A DNA stretch of 64,000 nt from Parablautia sp. Marseille-Q6255 (GTDB lineage Bacteria; Bacillota; Clostridia; Lachnospirales; Lachnospiraceae): contig NZ_CATNVD010000021.1 of the NCBI RefSeq assembly GCF_951230155.1, forward strand, positions 24,022 to 88,021, given 5' to 3'. Each line of letters starts with the position of its first letter. The stretch's first letter is position 1. The notes below the pieces were generated by a model that saw only the letters and a list, made by a program, of their open reading frames with translations, was not told the origin of the DNA and did not search any database. This document shows, in pieces, positions 8,411 through 16,845 of the stretch. Made by a program: the position numbers and the translations under genes.

Positions 8411-9301
8411 CTAATCTTCCTTTCCTTTCATCAGCTTCATCTGAATGAGCGTCAGCACCATGATAATAATAAACAATACAAACGCCAGTGCGGAAGAATA
8501 CCCCATCTCAAAGGTTCGAAACGCCTGATCGTATATGTACAGCACAGAAGTAGTGGTAGCACTTGCCGGTCCTCCTGCCGTCATGACGTTGATTTGGTCA
8601 AATGCCTGAAATGAACCGATCGCACACATAACAAGAACGAACACACTCGTATCTTTCACAAGAGGAAGCGTAATCTTGAAAAATTTCTGAATCGGTCCCG
8701 CACCGTCGATCTCTGCCGCTTCATAATAGTTATGCGGGATATCCTTGATCGCAGCAAGAAACAGGATCGTATTATATCCCAACACGAGCCATACGCCTAC
8801 AACCACAGTGGACGGAAGCGCCTGCGTCGTTGATGCGAGGAAGCGCTGTTTTTCACCACCTGCCAATGCGAGGAGCTGGTTTAGAAATCCATTCATCGGA
8901 TTGTAAATAAATGACCACACAATACCTGCAATGACTGTGGAAATCGCATACGGCAGGAAAAACGCCGTTCTGAAAAAAGACTGGAGTTTCCCGTGCAGTG
9001 CATGTAGCAGGCAGGCCAGTAAAAGAGAAAGCACAAATACACTTGGCACATACATAAGCGCATATTTTACTGTCACAATAATACTGTTAATGAATTTGGA
9101 ATCTTTCGCCATCTTAATATAATTCTGGATTCCAATAAATTCCATCTCTGATAACCCATTCCAACTGTGCAGACTGATAAAAAATGCGTAGATAATCGGA
9201 ATAAATACAAAAATCAGCAATCCGGCCACATCCGGCAGCAGCATGAGATATGCGGTCAGAGCTTCTTTTTTCTTTCCCTTCGCCATTCTTTTCTTTTTCA
9301 T
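8411..9301 (-). CDS. Carbohydrate ABC transporter permease, MalF type
   Basis: 296 residues, six hydrophobic segments and an EAA loop (YYEAAEIDGAGPIQKFFKIT). It lies between the sugar-binding protein gene and the second permease gene in one operon. It forms the membrane channel with the MalG-type partner. Confidence 0.93.
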   Translation of the reverse strand: MKKKRMAKGKKKEALTAYLMLLPDVAGLLIFVFIPIIYAFFISLHSWNGLSEMEFIGIQNYIKMAKDSKFINSIIVTVKYALMYVPSVFVLSLLLACLLHALHGKLQSFFRTAFFLPYAISTVIAGIVWSFIYNPMNGFLNQLLALAGGEKQRFLASTTQALPSTVVVGVWLVLGYNTILFLAAIKDIPHNYYEAAEIDGAGPIQKFFKITLPLVKDTSVFVLVMCAIGSFQAFDQINVMTAGGPASATTTSVLYIYDQAFRTFEMGYSSALAFVLFIIIMVLTLIQMKLMKGKED

Positions 9302-9364
9302 ACAGTTTTCACTCCTTTATGAAAGGGCTGCATATTGCAGCAGCCCCCTTCCTAAGACCCCATA

Positions 9365-10630
9365 TTATAATGCACCGTCGTAACTGCTCAGGAAATCGTT
9401 GATACTTTCTTCTGCCAGCGTCACTGTATCTTCCAGGCTTACACTTGTGTCAAAGTACGCTGACTGCAGCATATCCTGAAGAATTGTAGAAACCTCTGCC
9501 GGAAGCCTTTTCTCCGGCTGCTCTGTACCGAGAATATTATTTGTAAATTCCGCACACAGCCCCTGCTGATAAACTTCTTCGTTTGCATCAATAATGGACT
9601 GTCTCGGAGCAAAAGCAAACTTCGTCTGTGTACACCACTGCTCCATTCTCGCCGGATCATCGCCAAACATCCATACTGCAAATTTTGCTGCCTCTTCTGC
9701 GTTTTTAGAATTTGCATTTGCACAGATCTTCCATCCGCCTGCAACCGAAGCAGCTTCTCCGCCTTCCGGAACCGGAAGCGGTGCTACACCGATCTGCTCT
9801 GCCATTTCTGGATAATTATTCTGCATCTGCGAAATTGCCCACGTACCGTTGATCTGCATAGCTGTTTCACCCTCACAGAGCATACCAATCTCTGTATTTC
9901 CGCGGCTCGGTTTAATGTTTGCATACCCTTCTTCAAACATCTTGCGCTTAATCTCAAGATTATTAAGAACGCCTTCTTTGTTCAGAGCTGCTGCTGTCTT
10001 GTCCTCATTATATATATCATTTCCAGTCTGCCACAGGAACGGATACCACTCGAAAAGCTGATGTGTGCCCTTTACTGTCTCCATCGTAAATCCATATCTG
10101 GAATCTGTCGTAAGCGCTTTTGCTGCCTCATACAACTCATCCCATGTCTTCGGTACTTCTACACTTGCCTCTTCCAGAGCCGCTTTGTCATAATACAATC
10201 CGAACAGCTCCATCTCAAACGGAATGGCAAGAATCTCATCATCTACGCTCACACCTTCGATAGAAGACTCCGAGAAATCCTCCAGGACCTCCGGCTTGAT
10301 ATAGTCGTTTAGCGGCATCAGCACATCAGAGTTTGCATATTTCAGAAAAAGTCCCGGCGCTACGAGGAATACATCCGGACCTTCCCCCGAAGCAAACGCA
10401 GTCGCCATCTTTGTTCCGTTATAATCGTCCCACGGAATCTGCTCAAGCACTACTTCCACGTTGCTCTGCTCGGAATTATACTGGTCTACACAATTCTGAA
10501 AAAATTCAAGTTCTTTGTCTGAATGAAATACCCAGAATTTCAGCTCTTCTTTATCGTCCTTCGCAGAAACTGCCATTCCCGGCATCGCCATTGCTGCACA
10601 CAGAATGATACTTAAAAGTCTTTTCTTCAT
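9365..10630 (-). CDS. Extracellular sugar-binding protein of ABC transporter
   Basis: 421 residues from ATG at 10630, which has GGGAGGG upstream; the longer frame from 10660 is less likely. A signal peptide (MKKRLLSIILCAAMAMPGMAVSA) ends before KDDKEELKFW. The cysteine in it is not in a clear lipobox, so anchoring as a lipoprotein is doubtful. The body is a family 1 solute-binding protein: FASGEGPDVFLVAPGLF, AMQINGTWAISQMQNNYPE and VAGGWKICANANSKNAEEA blocks. It is the first gene of the transporter-GH172 operon. The two-component system encoded immediately upstream probably controls it (YesMN-type genes usually regulate the neighbouring sugar operon). Confidence 0.92.
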   Translation of the reverse strand: MKKRLLSIILCAAMAMPGMAVSAKDDKEELKFWVFHSDKELEFFQNCVDQYNSEQSNVEVVLEQIPWDDYNGTKMATAFASGEGPDVFLVAPGLFLKYANSDVLMPLNDYIKPEVLEDFSESSIEGVSVDDEILAIPFEMELFGLYYDKAALEEASVEVPKTWDELYEAAKALTTDSRYGFTMETVKGTHQLFEWYPFLWQTGNDIYNEDKTAAALNKEGVLNNLEIKRKMFEEGYANIKPSRGNTEIGMLCEGETAMQINGTWAISQMQNNYPEMAEQIGVAPLPVPEGGEAASVAGGWKICANANSKNAEEAAKFAVWMFGDDPARMEQWCTQTKFAFAPRQSIIDANEEVYQQGLCAEFTNNILGTEQPEKRLPAEVSTILQDMLQSAYFDTSVSLEDTVTLAEESINDFLSSYDGAL

Positions 10631-10802
10631 AAGATAACCCTCCCATTTTTGCTGAAGCAAAAACGGCGCCTCTGGATTTGCTTCGTAACCTTATTGATAT
10701 ATTTATTATAAAGTGTGTTTTGTTAATTTTCCATTTTAATTATTTTATATTCATTATACTTTCTTTTTCTCTTAATCATTTTGCATAATAGTCTTTCTTT
10801 AT

Positions 10803-10851
10803 AAAGAGAAAAAACCGCCATTTTGTATGACGATTTTTCCCATTTCTCTTT
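10803..10851 (-). terminator. Probable terminator after the AraC-type gene
   Basis: AAAGAGAAA (10803-10811) and TTTCTCTTT (10843-10851) can pair, with an inner AAAATCG-like arm. On the minus strand CGGTTTTTT ends the structure. It separates the two-component genes from the transport operon. The rest of 10631-10851 is very AT-rich with several TATAAT-like hexamers but no convincing -35 box, as expected for an activator-dependent promoter. Confidence 0.5.
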
Positions 10852-11475
10852 CTATTTTGTCAAACATTTTCTGTACTCCGCAGGTGTAATCCCCATCTTC
10901 TTCTTAAATGCTGTTACAAAATACTGCGAATTCTGATATCCGGTCAGTTCAGCGACGCGATAAATTTTTTCATTCGTATGGATCAGAAGCTCCTTCGCCT
11001 TCTCCATACGAAAATTTGTCAGATAATCCGTAAAATTCATCCCCATCTTATTCTTAAAATAATTACTCAGATAGCAGACAGACAGATGTACATGCTCCGC
11101 AACCTGCTCAAGAGACAGTTCCTTTGCATAATTTAGCTGCACATATTCCAGGATCTGGTTGATATAGAAGGAACTCATTCTGTTCCTCGCAACTGCATCT
11201 GCCTCCTGCGTCATCTCTGTAAGACTTTTCAACAACGACTCCGAAATCTCGCGAAAGTCCCGGATCTCCTCTACATTTCTTACAAATCCCAGGATTGCAT
11301 CGCTGCAGTGCAGATCCATCCCCAATTCCTCCGCCACTGTCTCAATATTTTTCTGAAACAGCAATAAATGACGCTTCAGACGCAAAATGCCGCACCGGTG
11401 GACGCGATAGCTTTCGAGAAATTCCTCCAGCGCTTCTTCCATACGCTCTGCATTCCCGGTTTTTACTGCATTCAT
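10852..11475 (-). CDS. AraC-type DNA-binding half of a split YesN-like response regulator
   Basis: 207 residues. The first 100 resemble the middle of YesN-type regulators (MNAVKTGNAERMEEALEEFL and onward); the last 100 are an AraC HTH pair (HVHLSVCYLSNYFKNKMGMN and TGYQNSQYFVTAFKKKMGIT). There is no receiver domain here; the receiver is encoded in the preceding ORF, which stops in an ATGA overlap with this start. Joined in frame the two would make about 502 residues, the normal YesN length. Either a frameshift has split the gene or the two halves are made separately by translational coupling. Its target would be the sugar transport operon downstream. Confidence 0.8.
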   Translation of the reverse strand: MNAVKTGNAERMEEALEEFLESYRVHRCGILRLKRHLLLFQKNIETVAEELGMDLHCSDAILGFVRNVEEIRDFREISESLLKSLTEMTQEADAVARNRMSSFYINQILEYVQLNYAKELSLEQVAEHVHLSVCYLSNYFKNKMGMNFTDYLTNFRMEKAKELLIHTNEKIYRVAELTGYQNSQYFVTAFKKKMGITPAEYRKCLTK

Positions 11476-12359
11476 AACCTTCTACAGGCTTCTTCCGAAA
11501 AAATCACTCTATCCGTCTTACATTGCCCTGCAACGTGTAGCTGTTCATCCTGCGCATAAATGTATTGCTTCGCTGCTTCCAGCGCCTCAAAATATGCTGC
11601 TTTCATATCAGAAAAGCTTTCCCATCTCCGGCTTATTCCAAGGTAAAGCTTTCCCTCAAGACAGCTCTCCAGCTCTTCCAGTGCGGCCGGAACAGCCCGG
11701 ATATCCGGCTCCTGCTCCCATACGAGAATCATCTGATAACCAAAGCATACATATGCAGCCAGTGTCTGCGGGAACAATTCCCGCACCCTTTGCTTCCATA
11801 TTCCTGATTCCTGCTGCATTTTTTCTGGAATATCTCCCATATCCAGCACAGCGATACGATAGCTGCCTTCTCTGTCTGAAAGACCAAGCTTCTCCAGATT
11901 GTTTCTTTCCTCCTGCGGCTGCGATGCCCGGATCAGATTAAAAAAATGATTGTCTTCCATACTCTGCGTCCGCGTCATCTGACTGTTTTCCCGCTTTGCG
12001 GCAACACCATCCAAAGCAGCATACAATTCTTCTGCCTTCAGAGGCTTCAAGATAAAGTCATACACCTGATATTGCAACGCCTTTTTTGCATATTCAAAAT
12101 CACTGTATCCACTGAGAATAATAAAATCCAGATTATGATATCGGTGCTTCAGATATCCGATCAGCTCAAGCCCGTCCTGCTTTGGCATACGGATGTCTGT
12201 CACGATCACATCCGGCACCCGCTTTCCAAGCATTTCTATTACAGCTACAGCGCTCTGACAGCTTCCCATCAGCTCATATTTATCCGGATACATTTCTATC
12301 AGCCGCGCTACCCCTCGTCTGACCTTTGGTTCATCATCTACCACTACTATTTTAAGCAT
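11472..12359 (-). CDS. Receiver half of a split YesN-like response regulator
   Basis: 295 residues. The receiver domain (1-120) has the acidic pair D8/D9, phosphoacceptor D55 in VIVTDIRMPKQDG and the conserved KP near residue 105. The following ~170 residues are the usual YesN linker region. The frame ends with TGA at 11474-11472 inside an ATGA that starts the AraC half. It follows the histidine kinase gene by 45 bp, so both form one operon. Without the downstream half it could accept phosphate but not bind DNA. Confidence 0.85.
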   Translation of the reverse strand: MLKIVVVDDEPKVRRGVARLIEMYPDKYELMGSCQSAVAVIEMLGKRVPDVIVTDIRMPKQDGLELIGYLKHRYHNLDFIILSGYSDFEYAKKALQYQVYDFILKPLKAEELYAALDGVAAKRENSQMTRTQSMEDNHFFNLIRASQPQEERNNLEKLGLSDREGSYRIAVLDMGDIPEKMQQESGIWKQRVRELFPQTLAAYVCFGYQMILVWEQEPDIRAVPAALEELESCLEGKLYLGISRRWESFSDMKAAYFEALEAAKQYIYAQDEQLHVAGQCKTDRVIFSEEACRRL

Positions 12360-12404
12360 AATGTCCTCCGTCTTCCAGCGGAATATTCTGGAAATTTTTT
12401 ATAA

Positions 12405-14147
12405 TCACAGATTCAGCGACTCTTTGGGAAAACGCAGCACGACCGCAGTTCCCTCTCCCCTGGCGCTGATAATTTCCAGCCCATACTGTTCTCCATACAA
12501 AAGCTTCAGTCTCTGATTGATATTACTAAGTCCCACGCGATCGCTGTCCTGTGACAGCACATAGGTGATCCGTTCCTGCGATATCCCTGCCCCATTATCA
12601 ATGATCCGCAGCACTGCTTCTTCCTCTTCCAGCTCCGCTCTCACCTCGATCACCGCATGTTCCATATCCTGCGCAAACCCATGCACAATACAGTTTTCTA
12701 CGATCGGCTGCAGCAGCATTCGAAATGTTTTATATGGATATACACGTTCATCTACTGAAAATCTCCCAAAGTGCATTTCGTACCGTTCTTCATAAATGTT
12801 GATATAATTTCGGATACACGAAAGCTCATCCTTCAGCGTTACGATGCTTTCTTTTTTGCTGATCGAGTACCTGAGTATCTCAGAAAAGGACGTGATCATG
12901 CGACAGATATCCGGCGCCGGGATGTCAAGAGCCATCCAATGCAGTGTATCCAGTGTGTTGTATATAAAATGTGGATTGATCTGTGCATTTAACGCCTGTA
13001 TCTGATACTCCTTTTCTCTTTTATTCATTTCATTATTCTTCTGTATATAGCTTTCTATTTTCTGGTTCATTTCATTAAAGCTCTGATACAGCTTTCCGAT
13101 CTCATCCTCCTGATCAATATACAGTCGTTTTCCTAACAGCTCTTTTTCCGGCACGCTCATTGCCACCACCATCTTCTGTATTGGATGAATCATATATTTT
13201 TGGATCATCAGCGCCCCGGATACTGAGAATAGTATAATAAACATCAGCAGGACAACGGTCATCTGAACCACCCACCTCCCTGATTTCAACACTTCCTCAC
13301 GACTTTTCATAGAAATGTAATTCCAGTCATTATACTCAGATCGCAATCTCGTCACTACATATTGTTCGCCCTCATACTCCTGTTCACTGCATGTCCGCTC
13401 CGAAGACTGTACTGCCTGAAAAAAGTCTTTATCAAGCATATTTGCTGCTTCCAGATGATTACTCCAGATGATACTCCCTTCATCATCCACGATCAGATAG
13501 GTCGAATGATCATCCTGCTGTCCAAGAAGCTCAAACAGGTTTTCAAACAAGTCCAGATCTATATTCAGTACCAGCACTCCCTGCGGTTCCCATGTAGACG
13601 CCAGGTCTTTCACTACAAACGCACAGGAAAAATATTTTTCCTGATTTCTCACACTTTTCACTTCATACGTGGAAAGCCATGCTGCCGCCCCATTCTTTTC
13701 CCGTATCTGCTCCTGCCAGTGTACGTTATTGATGTAAAGCGTCTTAAAATTTCCAGTGACTGTTGAGTCCTGAAAGAAAACTTCTCCATCATCTGCAAAC
13801 AGATAAACAGATTCCACATACTCTCCCTCACTTTGAATCCCCCGCAGATAGTCTGTCATCCTTACATAATCCAGAGGGATCCGCTCGTCCTCCTCTTCAC
13901 GTATCATCTCGACAATACTAGTATCCTCATATATCTGATAGATAATATTCTCATAACGCTTAAGCTGCAGCTCTGTTGTTTTTAAAATATTTCCCAGCTC
14001 ATTGGACTGATTGCTGTATTCCTGCTCGATCCAGGTCGTGCTTGCAGTCTGATATACCCATGCAGAGACGGCGCAGGTCGGTACCAATATAAAGATGATC
14101 AGTATCAGTATAAATTTTTTTCTAATTGATAAATCCTTTATTTTCAT
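12405..14147 (-). CDS. YesM-type sensor histidine kinase
   Basis: 580 residues. N-terminal membrane segment (about 12-32), an extracellular sensor region (about 33-275), a second membrane segment (about 280-305), HAMP linker, then the His_kinase domain with QINPHFIYNTLDTLHWM carrying the phospho-His. The ATPase domain shows QPIVENCIVHG (N box) and DNGAGI plus GLSNINQRLKLLYG (G boxes). GGAGGGG lies upstream of the ATG. With the split response regulator it forms a YesMN-type pair that senses an extracellular sugar, probably activating the adjacent transport operon (inference). Confidence 0.92.
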   Translation of the reverse strand: MKIKDLSIRKKFILILIIFILVPTCAVSAWVYQTASTTWIEQEYSNQSNELGNILKTTELQLKRYENIIYQIYEDTSIVEMIREEEDERIPLDYVRMTDYLRGIQSEGEYVESVYLFADDGEVFFQDSTVTGNFKTLYINNVHWQEQIREKNGAAAWLSTYEVKSVRNQEKYFSCAFVVKDLASTWEPQGVLVLNIDLDLFENLFELLGQQDDHSTYLIVDDEGSIIWSNHLEAANMLDKDFFQAVQSSERTCSEQEYEGEQYVVTRLRSEYNDWNYISMKSREEVLKSGRWVVQMTVVLLMFIILFSVSGALMIQKYMIHPIQKMVVAMSVPEKELLGKRLYIDQEDEIGKLYQSFNEMNQKIESYIQKNNEMNKREKEYQIQALNAQINPHFIYNTLDTLHWMALDIPAPDICRMITSFSEILRYSISKKESIVTLKDELSCIRNYINIYEERYEMHFGRFSVDERVYPYKTFRMLLQPIVENCIVHGFAQDMEHAVIEVRAELEEEEAVLRIIDNGAGISQERITYVLSQDSDRVGLSNINQRLKLLYGEQYGLEIISARGEGTAVVLRFPKESLNL

Positions 14148-14232
14148 TTTTCTACCGGTCCCCTCCGTTTTCCTGTCCTCATCCGACCTTCTATACGCGG
14201 TACGGTTTTCTTATCTTCCCGACCTATTCATT

Positions 14233-15318
14233 TCAACGCCTGCCAGAGACTGCAACAGGCTTTTTCGTTACTATAAGCGCGGCTATTGCCGCCGCTGCAC
14301 CGCCGATCAGCTTAGACACAAGCAGTGGAACGACCATGTCAGGCTCTGTGCCAAAAGTAAAGCCCATATGCGCAGCCAGTGCTGAAGCACCGCACACAAG
14401 AAACGCTGCATTGACGATCTTGCCTCTGTCATCCATATCCCTCATCATAGCCATCGCCGGCACCGGGCTTACAATTCCGATCAGAAGCCCGGCGATACTG
14501 GTTTCATTCATCCCGGTCACTTTGCCCGCCCACCGAAGCGGGCGTCCGAGCATCCGTTTTAGAAGCTCTGCGACCGGAAGGCTGCCCAGCATCACAATAC
14601 CAATAGAAGACACCACTCCCATCGCCTCCTCTATTGGCGCCAGATCCCCGGCTAACGACACGCCAGTCATATATCGGACTGCTCCCGCGATCAGTCCGAT
14701 CGTAGTAAGGATCCTGATCGCTCCTGCAAACCAACCGAACCCGCGAATCATTTTTTCCTGAAATCTGCCGATCCCTGCCATGAGTAAAAATGACAGAAGG
14801 AAAATGGGGAGACTCTGAAGCAGCACCGTGCTCACACGCAGCCCGCAGAAGAGGCCGCCCACAAGAAGTGCCAGCGGCATGACGCCAAGCCCCGTCAGAA
14901 TACCCCTGGCAAACAGCGGACGATCCTCCTGTTCCAGCATCCCCATACCAACAGGGATCGTAAATGTAATCGTACAGCCAAACGTCGCCCCGATCACAAG
15001 CCCGGCATAGCTTGCCATCGCACTCTTTCTCGCAAGTTCTCCGGCAAGCTGATATCCGCCCATATCAATTGCCAGTATGCCTCCCAATGTCGCCGGGTCC
15101 AGCCCGGCCGCCAGCCACAAGGGCGCAGCAACGCGTTCCAGAAAGTCTGCAAGTACAGGCGCCAGACAGATAATCCCCGTCATAGAAAGCGCCGTGGCTC
15201 CAAGGAGCATAAATCCCTCTTCAAACCGTTTTCCAAATCCCAACCGGTTGCCCAGTATCCGGTCTGTCCCTCCGAGTACAGCCCCGGCTGCCATAATCCA
15301 CATCATGATCGTATTCAT
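14233..15318 (-). CDS. eutH: EutH-family ethanolamine transporter, isolated
   Basis: 361 residues, almost entirely hydrophobic with about ten membrane segments. Blocks typical of EutH are visible: GGILAIDMGGYQLAGELA, GATFGCTITFTIPVGMGML and FLVCGASALAAHMGFTFG. EutH is a putative ethanolamine permease normally found in eut microcompartment operons. None of the other eut genes occurs in this window. It has its own promoter (15400-15428) and is followed, in the same direction, by the sensor kinase gene. Confidence 0.85.
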   Translation of the reverse strand: MNTIMMWIMAAGAVLGGTDRILGNRLGFGKRFEEGFMLLGATALSMTGIICLAPVLADFLERVAAPLWLAAGLDPATLGGILAIDMGGYQLAGELARKSAMASYAGLVIGATFGCTITFTIPVGMGMLEQEDRPLFARGILTGLGVMPLALLVGGLFCGLRVSTVLLQSLPIFLLSFLLMAGIGRFQEKMIRGFGWFAGAIRILTTIGLIAGAVRYMTGVSLAGDLAPIEEAMGVVSSIGIVMLGSLPVAELLKRMLGRPLRWAGKVTGMNETSIAGLLIGIVSPVPAMAMMRDMDDRGKIVNAAFLVCGASALAAHMGFTFGTEPDMVVPLLVSKLIGGAAAAIAALIVTKKPVAVSGRR

Positions 15319-15399
15319 CGTATGTTTTCCACTCCGTTCACCCAGCCCCTGTGTATAAAGCGCATTACTTCCTGTCCACCGGGCTGAAATACTTTCTTA

Positions 15400-15428
15400 A
15401 TTGTAGCATCTGCATTTTCCTGTGACAA
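15400..15428 (-). promoter_or_regulatory. Promoter of eutH
   Basis: Minus strand TTGTCA (15428-15423), 17-bp spacer, TACAAT (15405-15400), 82 bp before the start codon. Confidence 0.65.
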
Positions 15429-15510
15429 CACCAACTGTCAATATTCTGATAAATGATATATCTCTCATTATTTCTCTTGACACCTATCTATTACAATACG
15501 AAGGATCCGG

Positions 15511-15813
15511 CTACGCGATTCTGCACAGCAAAGTGATTATGCATATCTTCTGCCTGATGAAATTGCATCCTTTACAACAAATACTGTTTATAATAATGAG
15601 AATACTCACCTCTCCTTTACGCAGGGCGGCGGACACGGCGGCTCACACCCACATTTAGTCCATGATTTTGTCCGCTCTATCATCGAAAACCGTAAACCGG
15701 CTATAGATGATATTATGGGCGCGTACTGGACGGGAACTGGAATCTGCGCACACGAATCCGCAATGCGAGGCGGAGAAGTCATCTCTATTCCTGCATTTGA
15801 AAATGTAGAATAA
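15511..15813 (+). pseudogene. C-terminal remnant of a Gfo/Idh/MocA-family oxidoreductase
   Basis: A 100-codon open stretch ending in TAA has no usable start: the only in-frame Met is near its end and a stop lies just upstream at 15478-15480. It encodes the family C-terminus, including SDYAYLLPDEIASF, GGGHGGSHPHLVHDFVRSI and GICAHESAMRGGE. The rest of the gene (about 300 codons) is missing. The region between the eutH promoter and this fragment holds nothing else recognisable. Gfo/Idh enzymes are NAD(P)-dependent sugar dehydrogenases, so this may be a leftover of a carbohydrate locus. Confidence 0.8.
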
Positions 15814-15846
15814 GAGCTTTTTAAGGTTCCAGAGCAAACAATATTT

Positions 15847-15887
15847 AAAACGCTAAGTCACAGGTTCCCCTCCTGACTTAGCGTTTT
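15847..15887. terminator. Bidirectional terminator
   Basis: A perfect 14-bp stem (15847-15860 with 15874-15887, core CGCTAAGTCA) with 13-nt loop is flanked by A and T runs. It ends the ubiD-ubiX-lpdD-like transcript from the right and anything read through the Gfo/Idh remnant from the left. Confidence 0.9.
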
Positions 15888-15917
15888 TGTTTACCCCTAT
15901 ATGGCTTCTGAAGAGCT

Positions 15918-16265
15918 TTATAACAGTTTTCTCAGAAGCTGCCTGCTTTTTTCGTGTATCAGCTTGATTTTATCCGGCGTAAGTGCGTCGATATGAATCC
16001 CACACGTACAGACTGCAGTACACGCTTTTTCTCTGGCAAATGTCTCTGCAAACAGCCTTGCCACTGCTTCTTCCTTATGTCCCATGCAGGACAGCACCGA
16101 TGTAGTCACGCTCACGCCCTCTCCGGTAAGACTCGGCCGGGCTACGGATAAAACTGTGCTCCCTATGTGGGGACAGCTGCCCCCATATACGGCAAGTGTA
16201 TAATCCCTTCCCATCTGAATCACATCACAAGTCAGAATATAACCATCAAATAGCTCAACTGTCAT
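15918..16265 (-). CDS. LpdD-like small protein (possible prenyl-FMN chaperone of UbiD)
   Basis: 115 residues from ATG at 16265, which overlaps the end of ubiX and has GAGGCAGAGG just upstream; the longer frame from 16316 adds unlikely residues. Recognisable LpdD features: VYGGSCPHIGSTVLSVARPS, SCMGHKEEAVARLFAE and TCGIHIDALTPDKIKLI. LpdD-type proteins accompany UbiD decarboxylases such as gallate decarboxylase and are proposed to help load or mature the prenylated flavin. Its place after ubiD and ubiX with overlap fits that role. The assignment is from memory of the family. Confidence 0.7.
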   Translation of the reverse strand: MTVELFDGYILTCDVIQMGRDYTLAVYGGSCPHIGSTVLSVARPSLTGEGVSVTTSVLSCMGHKEEAVARLFAETFAREKACTAVCTCGIHIDALTPDKIKLIHEKSRQLLRKLL

Positions 16266-16833
16266 CCTCTGCCTCCATCCCCGTCCACGGCACAAAACGA
16301 CCGCAGGTAATCCCAAACTGCAGCAGAACCTTTCCTACGACATGCCAGATCATATCCTCGACTGTTTTCGGATGATTATAGAAAGTCAGCACAGGAGGAA
16401 CAATGACACAGCCCAGATCTGATACCTCTTTCAGATTTCGGATATGTACTTTTCCAAAAGGCATCTCCCGCGGTACAAGTACCACCTTACGTCCCTCCTT
16501 CAGGCAGACGTCTGCTGCACGCAAGATCAGGTTCTCCGCATATCCGGTTGCAATTCCCGCCAGCGTTTTCATTGTACATGGCATAATGATCATGCCATCT
16601 GTCACACAGGAGCCGCTGGAAATATCTGCCGCCATGTCCTCTACGCGGTAAACGGAATCTGCCAGCTCTAAAAGCTCCTCAAATGGGATTTTACTTTCCA
16701 GCTCCCAGGTCGTTCTTGCCCCGTTGCTTACGATCAAGTCTGCCTGACAGCCTGCTTCGCATGTTAATGCTTTTACCAGATAATAGCTCATTTCTACTCC
16801 GGTAGCTCCCGTTACTCCTACTATGATCCTCAT
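16255..16833 (-). CDS. ubiX: UbiX-type flavin prenyltransferase
   Basis: 192 residues, normal for the family. The N-terminus MRIIVGVTGATG is the FMN-binding start. MPCTMKTLAGIATGYAENLI and VPREMPFGKVHIRNL match conserved UbiX blocks. UbiX attaches a dimethylallyl group to FMN to make the prenyl-FMN cofactor of UbiD decarboxylases. It lies 12 bp after ubiD and overlaps the LpdD-like gene. It is not evidence of ubiquinone synthesis: in anaerobic Bacillota such pairs serve catabolic or detoxifying (de)carboxylation. Confidence 0.93.
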   Translation of the reverse strand: MRIIVGVTGATGVEMSYYLVKALTCEAGCQADLIVSNGARTTWELESKIPFEELLELADSVYRVEDMAADISSGSCVTDGMIIMPCTMKTLAGIATGYAENLILRAADVCLKEGRKVVLVPREMPFGKVHIRNLKEVSDLGCVIVPPVLTFYNHPKTVEDMIWHVVGKVLLQFGITCGRFVPWTGMEAEDDS

Positions 16834-16845
16834 ACAGAATTCTCC

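Noticed and set aside
14233..15318. Part of an ethanolamine utilisation operon
   Set aside because: No eutA-eutT or microcompartment gene is within the window on either side.
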